From positions 1 to 61,328 of the forward strand of contig JACQWQ010000207.1 of NCBI GenBank assembly GCA_016209205.1: 61,328 nucleotides of DNA. The letters are read 5' to 3'. A program made the position numbers and the translations under genes. Shown one piece after another: positions 25,315 through 31,540 of the stretch (positions within the stretch are counted from its first letter, which is position 1; each line of letters begins with the position of its first letter). This DNA comes from Chloroflexota bacterium (GTDB lineage Bacteria > Chloroflexota > Anaerolineae > UBA4142 > SHND01). The notes below the pieces were generated by a model, which saw only the letters and a program-made list of their open reading frames with translations, searched no databases and was not told where the DNA came from.

Positions 25315-25440
25315 ATGGCGAACGTGTTTTATAATGGATTGCATTGGGTCAGTCCAGTTGACAATGCGCCGAATCACAATCCAAGGGCGCAAAAAATTTA
25401 CAATTCGGGCCAAGGATTCAAGGGGGTAAGGGTGAAGACA
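25315..25440 (+). pseudogene. 5' remnant of a second hydrolase-like gene
   Basis: The AAGGAGG, ATG and first 40 or so codons (MANVFYNGLHWVSPVDNAPNHNPRAQ..IYNSGQGF) copy the gene at 23275, then similarity ends abruptly and the frame runs into the next gene's start. About 260 codons have been lost. It shows that the two-gene unit at 23260-25261 was duplicated and one hydrolase copy deleted. Confidence 0.8.
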
Positions 25441-26507
25441 TGTCAATACGCGCAAATACGAAAATATGCCGGTGGTTCTATACGCACAACAGTCCCAGAC
25501 AGTGGATTCTAACGGGCTGTATCGCAATCGGCTTGATTGGCATCGCCCTTGGGAATTATAATTGCACCGGCGGCGCAAGTATTCCTAGTTCTCAACCTCC
25601 CGGGAGGGTGAGAACGGATCATCCCGTTGTCTTGTTGGACGAGCTTCAAATTGGAGAAATCCTTGCTGTTGATCAGCTAGGGCACCGGTCAAATGCTCCA
25701 AGTGCTCAGGGTATTGATGCAAGCGTCTGGCCAACCGTGCAAGTGCAATGCGATGCTAATCCGCCGGCGGATACCATTCCACTTTACCTCGCAAAAAATA
25801 ATGACCCTCTGGAGATTGCCTCTGATAAACCGACCAGGACTCTACAGAAAATCCAAGGACACAGCTTTCTCTCGTTCGATTTCAAACAAGTACGCGCAAG
25901 ACAAGATGGTGATCCAAATGCCAAAATTGTTTTGGCATTGAGTCAGGTAGGACCTTTCCGGGTCTATGGAGATGATCCTCGTACCCTGTTGCCAGCGCCC
26001 GTGTCTCCAACAGGATTTGCGCAAGTTGACCAACCAGAGCAATTAGAAGAGATAGATACGCGTATTCAAATCGTCTGGCCTCACAGCGCAGATGGAACTT
26101 TGGCGCCTGTCGGACAGGCCGAATTTGTGAATATCGCCGTTGACCTATTCAGACATGGCTCACTGGAATCGGTTCCACTGGACTATGCTCCAAATGAGGC
26201 CACTGGCTATCCAATTCTGTATATTGCGCGAGAGGATAAGCAGGCAGAGTTATATGCCGCGACGGAGAATCCGCAACGCTATCGCCTGCCCCGCAAAACA
26301 ACTTTTGCGTTGAACGGGCAAACATTCCCGCGCTGGGTCTTTGATAATGTGCCCATTGAACCCAACCAGGATTATTTTTTTGTAGTTTTACTCTCACCCG
26401 TCTCTAAAGATCCAGCGCGCCGTGCTTATCCAATCGTGTGGAGTTATACAGCAAAGACGAGAACAGTGTTGTCTCAAACGAACAATCATTCGCCATGCCT
26501 ACCTTGA
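25440..26507 (+). CDS. Unrecognised exported protein B (paralogue of A)
   Basis: 355 residues. A membrane segment lies at about 21-38 (WILTGCIAIGLIGIALGNYNC); the cysteine might be lipidated, but the lipobox is poor. It aligns along its length with the protein at 24224: LDELQIGEILAVDQLGHRS, LYLAKNNDPLEI, PTGFAQVDQPEQLEEIDTRIQIVWPH, EFVNIAVDLFRHGSLESVPLDY and ALNGQTFPRWVFDNVPIEPNQDYFFVVLLSP. Function is unknown. The start lies within the remnant of the hydrolase copy. Confidence 0.6.
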   Translation: MSIRANTKICRWFYTHNSPRQWILTGCIAIGLIGIALGNYNCTGGASIPSSQPPGRVRTDHPVVLLDELQIGEILAVDQLGHRSNAPSAQGIDASVWPTVQVQCDANPPADTIPLYLAKNNDPLEIASDKPTRTLQKIQGHSFLSFDFKQVRARQDGDPNAKIVLALSQVGPFRVYGDDPRTLLPAPVSPTGFAQVDQPEQLEEIDTRIQIVWPHSADGTLAPVGQAEFVNIAVDLFRHGSLESVPLDYAPNEATGYPILYIAREDKQAELYAATENPQRYRLPRKTTFALNGQTFPRWVFDNVPIEPNQDYFFVVLLSPVSKDPARRAYPIVWSYTAKTRTVLSQTNNHSPCLP

Positions 26508-26528
26508 GGTGTTCGATCCTCAAGGAAA

Positions 26529-26569
26529 CAGGGTGCGCGTTGGATTGACGCGCACCCTGTTTGTTCTAG
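26529..26569 (+). terminator. Intrinsic terminator, twin of 22774
   Basis: AAACAGGGTGCGCGT pairs with ACGCGCACCCTGTTT and is followed by GTTCT. Compared with the nuoN terminator one base pair has changed on both strands, evidence that the stem is maintained. Confidence 0.85.
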
Positions 26570-26728
26570 AATCGGTGGTGTTTCACCTGGTCCGAAGAAT
26601 GAAATTCATTGCGAACAAAGTTCGCGAGTAAAAGAAGGCAAGAAAGCAACCGAAGAATGAAAACCAGCATTCTTTGTGCAGTGTAGGTCTTTCTTTGCCT
26701 TGCCGTAGTTTTCCAAATTACGATCAAG

Positions 26729-26998
26729 ATGAGTCGTACCAAGTCAACGAAATTTCCAAAATTCAAAACCGCAGCGGAGGAGGCATCGTTTTGGGACAAG
26801 AATTCCCCAGAAAATTTCCCCGATGAATTTGAAACGGTAGAGGTCAAATTCAAAAAGCCGCTGCGAATTCGTCTGGGTGTGCCGCTTGAAGCAAAAACCG
26901 TACGCCAATTGGAACGCATCGGTAAGGCGCGCGGGATCCAACCTTCATTGTTGGTGCGTGACTGGATTTTGGAACGGCTGGCGCTGTTGTCAAGTTGA
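26729..26998 (+). CDS. CopG/BrnA-type antitoxin (type A)
   Basis: 89 residues. It has the layout of CopG-family antitoxins: an N-terminal toxin-contacting part (AEEASFWDKNSPENFPDEFETVEVKFKK), then a ribbon strand LRIRLGVPLEAKTVRQLERIGKARGIQPSLLVRDWILERLALL forming a ribbon-helix-helix. A cognate toxin is not adjacent. The near-identical paralogue at 28461 and fragment at 22964 show local amplification. Its stop codon runs straight into a copy of the nuoN end. Confidence 0.75.
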   Translation: MSRTKSTKFPKFKTAAEEASFWDKNSPENFPDEFETVEVKFKKPLRIRLGVPLEAKTVRQLERIGKARGIQPSLLVRDWILERLALLSS

Positions 26999-27080
26999 TA
27001 TTGTTCCTCACACTTGTTCCGACGCCGCTGCATAACCGCGCGACCGGCGGCGCGCAGATTTTTGTGGTCGCGCTGCGGGA
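26999..27080 (+). repeat. nuoN 3'-end copy T2
   Basis: Reads LILFLTLVPTPLHNRATGGAQIFVVALRE in one frame, compared with nuoN's LLILFFPTPLYNLATGGMTIFGVALR. The frame starts inside the antitoxin's stop codon region. Confidence 0.75.
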
Positions 27081-27189
27081 GTTGGGACACGCGGTCAACG
27101 GACAACGGATGGGTAAAGCGGATAAACGGATGTTGCGGCACACGACGCCGCTATCCGTTTATCCGTTTTCAATATCCGTTGTCAGCGCG

Positions 27190-27377
27190 ACACCGTTGCC
27201 GATTATGACGAACTCTTTCAAGAGGTCGAGTTTGAGGTTGACTTGCAACAAAGAACAAACCTCGTCGCCGTCGAGCCAAACCTGATGCAAGAGCTCGTCC
27301 AGCGCGCACACGCGCAAGGGATTTCGACGGAGACGCTGGTGAATTTGTGGTTGACGCGGCAGTTGCGTGAGGCGTAA
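27190..27377 (+). pseudogene. CopG-type antitoxin, 5'-truncated copy (type B)
   Basis: Reads DTVADYDELFQEVEFEVDL...NLVAVEPNLMQELVQRAHAQGISTETLVNLWLTRQLREA and stop, about 90% identical to residues 30-89 of the protein at 28177. The start codon and first 30 residues are absent; an inverted repeat built on ATCCGTTTATCCG (27117-27165) lies just upstream. Confidence 0.75.
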
Positions 27378-27408
27378 TGCGACATATAATAGCGCGCGGA
27401 GGTGCAGA

Positions 27409-27639
27409 ATGACGCGTGAAGAAAGGGTGATTGCCAAACTTGGGCGCTTGCCTGAGCAAGAACGCGCGCAGCTTTATCGTCGAATTGAACAGTGGGTGGA
27501 AGCGGCGCTCGCCGCGCAGCACAGTGACATCCAGCGCGCGCTCTCCGCGGTTGCGCGAACCTGGGCAACCATTCGATTGAATCCAGAGACGTTACGGTGG
27601 ATTGCGGAAAGCAAAGACCTCGAGTATGAGATTGACTGA
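27409..27639 (+). CDS. VapB-like antitoxin
   Basis: 76 residues, helical, charged, starting MTREERVIAKLGRLPEQERAQLYRRIEQWVEA. A TATAAT lies at 27384-27389 and GCGGAGG is eight bases before ATG. I do not recognise a named domain, but it overlaps the start of a PIN-domain toxin by 14 bases, the standard layout of a VapBC pair, so it is read as the antitoxin. Confidence 0.6.
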   Translation: MTREERVIAKLGRLPEQERAQLYRRIEQWVEAALAAQHSDIQRALSAVARTWATIRLNPETLRWIAESKDLEYEID

Positions 27640-28123
27640 CTTGCAATCTGGGGAACGTGTCTTTATTGACGCCAACATTTTTGTTTATCACTTTGGCGGC
27701 AAGTCGCTTGAATGCCGAGCCTTTCTGGAACGTTGCGCGCGACGCGAAATTGAGGGCTATACATCCGCCTTTATTCTTGCGGAAGTGTTACATCGCTTGA
27801 TGGTCGCGGAAGCGATCCAACAGAGTCTTGTCACAGGCAAGAACGCGGTCAAAAACCTCGCGGAAAAACCAGAGCTGGTAAAGCAGCTGCATCAATACAA
27901 TGTGAATGTGAGACACCTCTTGGAGATGAATTTGACCATTGTGAGTCTCACTCCGGAGATAATCGCGGCGAGTGAAGCGATTAGGACCAGTGAAGGTTTG
28001 CTCACGAACGATTCGTTAGTTGTAGGCACCATGCGTGAATTGGAGATTATTAATCTGGCGTCAGCTGATGATGGCTTTGTGGGAGTCACGGGGCTTCAGG
28101 TCTACAAGCCCGCTGATATCTGA
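27626..28123 (+). CDS. VapC-like PIN-domain toxin
   Basis: About 165 residues from ATG 27626. PIN-domain signatures are VFIDANIFVYHF (first acidic residue), FILAEVLHRLM (Glu), and EGLLTNDSLVVGTMRELEI (TND, last acidic cluster). PIN toxins are Mg-dependent ribonucleases, often cutting initiator tRNA or rRNA. All key acidic residues are present, so it may be active. It sits in the antitoxin-rich island. Confidence 0.85.
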   Translation: MRLTDLQSGERVFIDANIFVYHFGGKSLECRAFLERCARREIEGYTSAFILAEVLHRLMVAEAIQQSLVTGKNAVKNLAEKPELVKQLHQYNVNVRHLLEMNLTIVSLTPEIIAASEAIRTSEGLLTNDSLVVGTMRELEIINLASADDGFVGVTGLQVYKPADI

Positions 28124-28176
28124 ACCGACGCCCGATTTGTGTGCGATAGCGATGGACACGTCGGAGCGTCGGAGCT

Positions 28177-28446
28177 ATGGCAAGAAATAGAGACAAGCGC
28201 GATCCAATTCCACACGAATTCAAAACCATCCAAGAGCTGCAAGCGTTCTGGGATACACACAGCGTTGCCGACTATGCAGATCTCTTTCAAGAGGTTGAGT
28301 TTGAAGTTGACTTGCAGCAAAGGACAAATCTCGTTGCTGTCGAGCCAAACCTGATGCAAGAGCTCGTCAAGCATGCACATGCGCAAGGGATTTCGACAGA
28401 GACGTTGGTGAATTTGTGGTTGACGAGGCAATTGCGCGAGGCGTAA
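28177..28446 (+). CDS. CopG-type antitoxin (type B)
   Basis: 89 residues: MARNRDKRDPIPHEFKTIQELQAFWDTHSVADYADLFQEVEFEVDLQ... then NLVAVEPNLMQELVKHAHAQGISTETLVNLWLTRQLREA. The FWDTHS...DY element and the C-terminal ribbon-helix-helix are typical of BrnA/CopG antitoxins. No toxin gene is adjacent; the next gene (28461) is another antitoxin 14 bases on. Confidence 0.75.
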   Translation: MARNRDKRDPIPHEFKTIQELQAFWDTHSVADYADLFQEVEFEVDLQQRTNLVAVEPNLMQELVKHAHAQGISTETLVNLWLTRQLREA

Positions 28447-28460
28447 TGTGACAAAGTAGA

Positions 28461-28706
28461 ATGCCAAAGTTCAAAAATGTCGCGGAGGAAGCAGACTTCT
28501 GGGACAAGAACTCGCCAGAGAATTTCCCCGATGAATTTGAAACGGTGGAGGTCGCATTCAAGAAACCGCTGCGAATTCGTCTGGCTGTGCCGCTCGAAGC
28601 AAAAACAGTGCGCCAATTGGAACGAATCGGCAAGGCGCGCGGGATCGAACCGTCCTTGTTGGTGCGCGATTGGATTTTGGAGCGGCTGGCGCTGTTGTCA
28701 AGTTGA
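28461..28706 (+). CDS. CopG/BrnA-type antitoxin (type A paralogue)
   Basis: 81 residues, nearly identical to the protein at 26729 but starting eight residues later (MPKFKNVAEEADFWDKNSPENFPDEFETVEVAFKKPLRIRLAVPLEAKTV...). It follows the type B antitoxin closely, and a nuoN tail copy follows it. Having three antitoxins without toxins is odd and suggests decayed cassettes or immunity to toxins encoded elsewhere. Confidence 0.75.
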   Translation: MPKFKNVAEEADFWDKNSPENFPDEFETVEVAFKKPLRIRLAVPLEAKTVRQLERIGKARGIEPSLLVRDWILERLALLSS

Positions 28707-28790
28707 TATTGTTCATCGCGCCCTTCCCCATACGGTTGTTTCATCTTGCCGTGGGCGGCGCGCAGATTTTTGGCGTGGTGCTCTGCGATG
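28707..28790 (+). repeat. nuoN 3'-end copy T3
   Basis: Reads APFPIRLFHLAVGGAQIFGVVL in one frame, resembling nuoN's FPTPLYNLATGGMTIFGVAL. Further on, AAAAAAGAATAAGAAG resembles the nuoN 3' flank (AAAAAAGAATGTAAG at 22757-22772), so the copy extends beyond the coding sequence. Confidence 0.65.
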
Positions 28791-28814
28791 AACTGGAAAA
28801 AAGAATAAGAAGAG

Positions 28815-28859
28815 AAAAAGAAAAACACCTGCTCACGTTTTCGGAGCAGGTGTTTTGTT
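28815..28859 (+). terminator. Intrinsic terminator closing the antitoxin cluster
   Basis: AAAACACCTGCTC pairs with GAGCAGGTGTTTT around ACGTTTTCG and is followed by GTTTTG. It lies just before the first attC-like site. Confidence 0.8.
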
Positions 28860-28871
28860 TTGAGACAACGG

Positions 28872-29094
28872 TCTAATCGGTTTGCAGTTCAGCGGCTCTG
28901 ACAGAGCGTGTTCCAACAACCCGCACCTCCACTGGCGAGTTATTGCGGAAAGCCGCGTAGGTGTAGCCCCGTCCGCTGCAGCTTGTTAGAGCAGATTCCA
29001 GTTTGATTTGCGGCAGTTGCACTGCCGTCAGCCCAACGCGCAGTGCAACTGCGCTTTAACAATCCCACACATGAACACGGAATTCGCTCTAGGC
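28872..29094 (-). other. attC-like site 2, split by a MITE
   Basis: On the minus strand, removing the MITE gives GCCTAACAAGCTGCAGCGGAC...AGCCGCTGAACTGC...GATTAGAC, about 120 bp. The first core is a perfect RYYYAAC (GCCTAAC); the second (ATTAGAC) has lost its first G. Sequence and spacing match attC-like site 1 over most of the length, including CGCCAG.G.AGG and GGTTGTTG. It lies after the CopG fragment, as expected for a cassette's recombination site. Confidence 0.65.
28987..29091. mobile_element. MITE-like element 2, inserted in attC
   Basis: Terminal repeats GAGCAGATTCC and GGAATTCGCTC bounded by TA on both sides, about 103 bp. The inner hairpin is GCAGTTGCACTG...CAGTGCAACTGC, different from that of copy 1 at 10384 although the ends (..ATTCCAGTTT, TTGCGG) match. 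Excising one TA plus the element joins GTTA to GGC, rebuilding a perfect attC core. Confidence 0.8.
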
Positions 29095-29232
29095 GCGTCG
29101 CTTTTCAACAAGCTGCCCTAAAGCGAATTGATGCACATTGTTTGCGATGAGTGTTTGGTAAGGCACGCCCGCTTCGGCTGCCTTGCGCCGAATTGCTGTG
29201 AGGTCTTGCTTCGGTAGGATGATGCTAACGGC
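29089..29232 (-). pseudogene. CopG-type antitoxin fragment in an integron cassette
   Basis: Reads AVSIILPKQDLTAIRRKAAEAGVPYQTLIANNVHQFALGQLVEKRRA and stop, the ribbon-helix-helix part of a CopG antitoxin. The N-terminal part is missing and no start codon follows the attC core. Its present stop (TAG) is supplied by the MITE end; before insertion it would have been TAA inside the attC core, as is common for cassette genes. Confidence 0.65.
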
Positions 29233-29351
29233 CTGCGGTTCAGCCGCCGTGCGGGTCGGGCGAGTCGCGTTTCAACAACAACCGCCTTCGCTGGCAAGTC
29301 AACGTGGATTGTCACGTACGGGGCACGGTCGGCTGCAAGCGCATGTTAGGC
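29224..29351 (-). other. attC-like site 1
   Basis: 128 bp on the minus strand from GCCTAAC (29351-29345) to GTTAGC (29229-29224). The outer 28 bases are imperfect inverted repeats: GCCTAACATGCGCTTGCAGC against GCTAACGGCCTGCGGTTCAG in the opposite sense, both continuing with CCG.CCGTGC. This matches attC architecture (R'', L'', L', R') and VCR-like length. It lies 14 bases after the MazF-type gene. Confidence 0.75.
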
Positions 29352-29365
29352 GCATTCTCGCTTCT

Positions 29366-29710
29366 TCATAAACCAAGAATGGCAGACAACGCTTTCGCTA
29401 TCTGTTGCATGTATGGGTCATCCAAATGTCCAAGAACCTTGATAATCCGACGCTTGTCAATTACCCGAAGCTGCTCACAAAGCACAACCGAATCTTGGGT
29501 CAAGCCACCAACACCTGCAGGGACAGACACCTGTGAAGGCAAAAGCGCACGACGAATTTTTGTCGTAAACGGCGCAATGATTGTATGGGGACTGACTGCA
29601 TTTGCGCGGTCAATCTGTAGCACAACGACAGGACGCACGCCCGCTTGTTCTGTGCCTATCACTGGATTAAGGTCGCATAACACCACATCGCCGCGCGTAA
29701 TGGTTACCAT
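29366..29710 (-). CDS. MazF/PemK-type toxin (integron cassette)
   Basis: 114 residues. ITRGDVVLCDLNPVIGTEQAGVRPVVVLQIDRANAVSPHTIIAPFT is the MazF/PemK fold signature, with the GDVVL strand, the G.E.AG.RPVVVL loop and T..I.AP. The C-terminal part has QVSVPAGVGGLTQDSVVLCEQLRVIDKRRI. Such toxins are sequence-specific mRNA interferases. The start overlaps the antitoxin stop by seven bases. It lies between an attI-like core and attC-like site 1, so it reads as the first cassette; toxin-antitoxin cassettes stabilise chromosomal integrons. Confidence 0.9.
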   Translation of the reverse strand: MVTITRGDVVLCDLNPVIGTEQAGVRPVVVLQIDRANAVSPHTIIAPFTTKIRRALLPSQVSVPAGVGGLTQDSVVLCEQLRVIDKRRIIKVLGHLDDPYMQQIAKALSAILGL

Positions 29711-29934
29711 TGGATTTCTCCGCGTGCCAGACGATTCTCGTAGTCTTCAAGGTTCGGCAAGTAATCGGAGAAACCCGCCTCGGAAAGTTCCAGCGCCTCA
29801 GTGAACTGATTCCACAGTTGCCAGCGAGTGCTATCTTGTCTCATCAGCAAAAAATCTATGAAATCGCTCACTTCTTGGACAAGCGATTCGGGCAACTGAC
29901 GAATCTTGGTCATAGTCATATCATACACACTCAT
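29704..29934 (-). CDS. DUF2281-type antitoxin (integron cassette)
   Basis: 76 residues: MSVYDMTMTKIRQLPESLVQEVSDFIDFLLMRQDSTRWQLWNQFTEALELSEAGFSDYLPNLEDYENRLARGEIQW. The LPESLVQEVSDFIDFLL helix is typical of DUF2281 antitoxins paired with MazF-type toxins, and the acidic, tryptophan-containing tail ending GEIQW is their usual ending. GAAGGAG precedes ATG 29934. The gene begins 30 bases after the attI-like GTTAGGC, the expected position of a first cassette. Confidence 0.8.
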   Translation of the reverse strand: MSVYDMTMTKIRQLPESLVQEVSDFIDFLLMRQDSTRWQLWNQFTEALELSEAGFSDYLPNLEDYENRLARGEIQW

Positions 29935-29963
29935 GCTTTTGCTCCTTCTTGACTGGACGCTAC

Positions 29964-29970
29964 GCCTAAC
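29964..29970 (-). other. attI-like core site
   Basis: GTTAGGC on the minus strand in the context TCAAGTTAGGCGTAGC, between intI and the first cassette; class 1 attI has AAACAAAGTTAGGC at the same place. Only the core is recognisable. Confidence 0.55.
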
Positions 29971-30035
29971 TTGAGATTAAGCGTCATTTTGACGTATAAT
30001 ACTCGCTGGGTGAATATTATGCGTCAAAATGACGC
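29971..30035. promoter_or_regulatory. Divergent control region of intI with twin palindromes
   Basis: A plus-strand promoter TTGAGA (29971-29976), 18 bases, TATAAT (29995-30000) points to intI. GCGTCATTTTGACG at 29981-29994 is repeated in inverse at 30022-30035; each is itself a near palindrome (CGTCA...TGACG). On the minus strand, CATAAT (30023-30018) gives a possible cassette promoter. The symmetry suggests one regulator controlling both directions. The palindromes do not match the LexA boxes I know. Confidence 0.6.
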
Positions 30036-30118
30036 CGATTTGCTTATCTGCATCAAGTATATTCCCATCTGCCATTCCGTCAAACGTCTTTTTCGGTTAT
30101 CAACAACAGGGGGCGAAT

Positions 30119-30723
30119 GTGACAGAATCACCAAAACTCCTCGACAAAGTGCGCGAACTCTTGCGCCTCAAGCATTATTCCCCGAAAACCGAAGAATCGT
30201 ATGTGAATTGGATTCGGCGGTATGTGCGTTTTCATGATTTGAAACATCCGCGTGAAATGGGAACCGCCGAAGTGGAGGCGTTCTTGTCGCATTTGGCAGT
30301 TCAGGAAAAGGTTGCGGCTTCGACCCAAAATCAGGCGCTGAGCGCACTCTTGTTTTTGTACCGCGAGGCGCTTGGTATCCCGCTGGATAAACGCTTGCAG
30401 GTTGTGCGCGCCGAGAAACCGGAACTCTTGCCGACCGTGTTGAGCAAAGAGGAGATGCGAAAACAAAACAGACCTATCGTTGGCATACGAGTCCCAGCAC
30501 ACTACAGCGCGGAGTGCGTGACGCGGCGCGCGCGGCGAAAATTTCCAAGCCGGTCGGTCCGCACACCTTTCGCCACAGTTTCGCCACCCACCTGCTCGAG
30601 AATGGCTATGATATTCGCACCGTTCAAGAACTGCTCGGGCACGAAGATGTTCGTACCACAATGATTTATACGCACGTCTTGAATCGGGGTCCAAAAGGTG
30701 TCCGCAGTCCGCTTGATGGTTGA
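30119..30723 (+). pseudogene. intI: Integron integrase IntI, internal deletion
   Basis: From GTG 30119 (after GGGGGCGA) it reads LRLKHYSPKTEESYVNWIRRYVRFHDLKHPREM...EVEAFLSHLAVQEKVAASTQNQALSALLFLYREALGIPL, the IntI N-terminal domain, to about 30466 (SKEEMRK). It then resumes one frame over: [83 protein letters not shown], with the HxxR, GH and catalytic Tyr. About 120 residues are lost, including the first catalytic Arg and the IntI-specific extra helix, so it cannot be active. It is transcribed away from the cassettes, as in classical integrons. Confidence 0.9.
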
Positions 30724-30769
30724 GTCAGGGGTCCAGTCTCAACCTTGCGAGGTTTTTGCGTTTGACCTC

Positions 30770-30832
30770 GCTATCCCCAACCGTCGCGCGTCAGAAATCG
30801 CCGCGCGCCTCCTGCGTCCCGCGACCGCCTCT
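30770..30832 (-). repeat. Oxidoreductase 3'-end copy U2
   Basis: On the minus strand this reads AVAGRRRRAAISDARRLGIA, a mutated copy of the end of the gene at 32526-34568 (DAVAGRNIHAAIYDARRLGMVM). It lies about 47 bases past the end of the intI pseudogene. Confidence 0.7.
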
Positions 30833-31208
30833 ACAATTTTCTACCCCGTTTCCTTCGCCCGCGTCTTGTCCGCGCGTCCTTTTGCAACTTGGCTTTGAAC
30901 ATCCAATAGTGCCGCTTGAGCCGTTCCACGTACGCTTCATCTTGCAGCAGAAACTCAAACAGTTTCAAGAGTGCGTGCGCGTATTTGGTTTGGCGATTCA
31001 GCATGTCAAGTTCAGCGCCAGCCATTTTCCGCGCGATTTCTTTGTTTCCTGCCCATTTTTCGTAAAACGCGAGCGGCTCCCAGCTGGACTGATGAAAATT
31101 GGCTCCAAACGGGCAACTCTCTTGAGCAGCCGTGATGACATTTTTGTTCCTGATGGCGGTGACGGCTCGAGTTCCTGATGCAGGCATTGTTAGCCGTTTA
31201 CAGTGCAA
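30831..31208 (-). CDS. Hypothetical protein, possibly a fragment
   Basis: Up to 125 residues. I do not recognise it. The part from CPFGANFHQSSWEPLAFYEKWAGNKEIARKMAGAELDMLNRQTKYAHALLKLFEFLLQDEAYVERLKRHYWMFKAKL looks like real helical protein, while the first 30 residues and the Arg/Lys tail look like chance translation. The true start is unclear. It may be the tail of a decayed gene. Confidence 0.35.
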   Translation of the reverse strand: MHCKRLTMPASGTRAVTAIRNKNVITAAQESCPFGANFHQSSWEPLAFYEKWAGNKEIARKMAGAELDMLNRQTKYAHALLKLFEFLLQDEAYVERLKRHYWMFKAKLQKDARTRRGRRKRGRKL

Positions 31209-31300
31209 TCTTGCGCGTGGTTAGATTTAGCACTCGCGCACGTTGACTGCTAGAAACAAAAATGGGATCATCACGAACAAGTTGCCGGAACGATTTTTCA

Positions 31301-31528
31301 TCAGCCCAGCTCCCAACCATAGTTGATGGTCGCCAATTGGCTCGGACCGGCATCTCTTGAAACGACGTTTATCATTACGCGCCGACAATCACAATCCGGT
31401 TTGTCGCGAAAAAGTTCGAGAAAGCCGTATTCGCCGTCGGGAAGGTCCGCTCGCCCGCGCGCGGTGACGATACGTGTTTCCTTGTACGCGAGGTCTGGAA
31501 AGTGGACGAAAAAGGCGGTCATGAGCAT
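31301..31528 (-). CDS. Small unrecognised protein with CDCRRV motif
   Basis: 75 residues, ATG 31528 preceded by AAGGAGG. FPDLAYKETRIVTARGRADLPDGEYGFLELFRDKPDCDCRRVMINVV...ATINYGWE looks like a compact conserved family with a possible metal-binding CxCRR, but I cannot name it. The protein ends early at GWELG; in another frame the sequence continues ADEKSFRQLVRDDPIFVSSSQRARVLNLTTRKIAL, so a frameshift may have cut off about 38 residues. Confidence 0.5.
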   Translation of the reverse strand: MLMTAFFVHFPDLAYKETRIVTARGRADLPDGEYGFLELFRDKPDCDCRRVMINVVSRDAGPSQLATINYGWELG

Positions 31529-31540
31529 AAAGAGTCCTCC

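Noticed and set aside
30029..30118. Earlier start for the integrase
   Set aside because: The 30 extra codons include promoter-palindrome sequence and have no IntI similarity; the GTG at 30119 has a purine-rich site before it.
31181..31196. GCATTGTTAGCCG as a third attC or attI core
   Set aside because: The core GTTAGCC fits poorly and I found no paired inner boxes within 150 bases.
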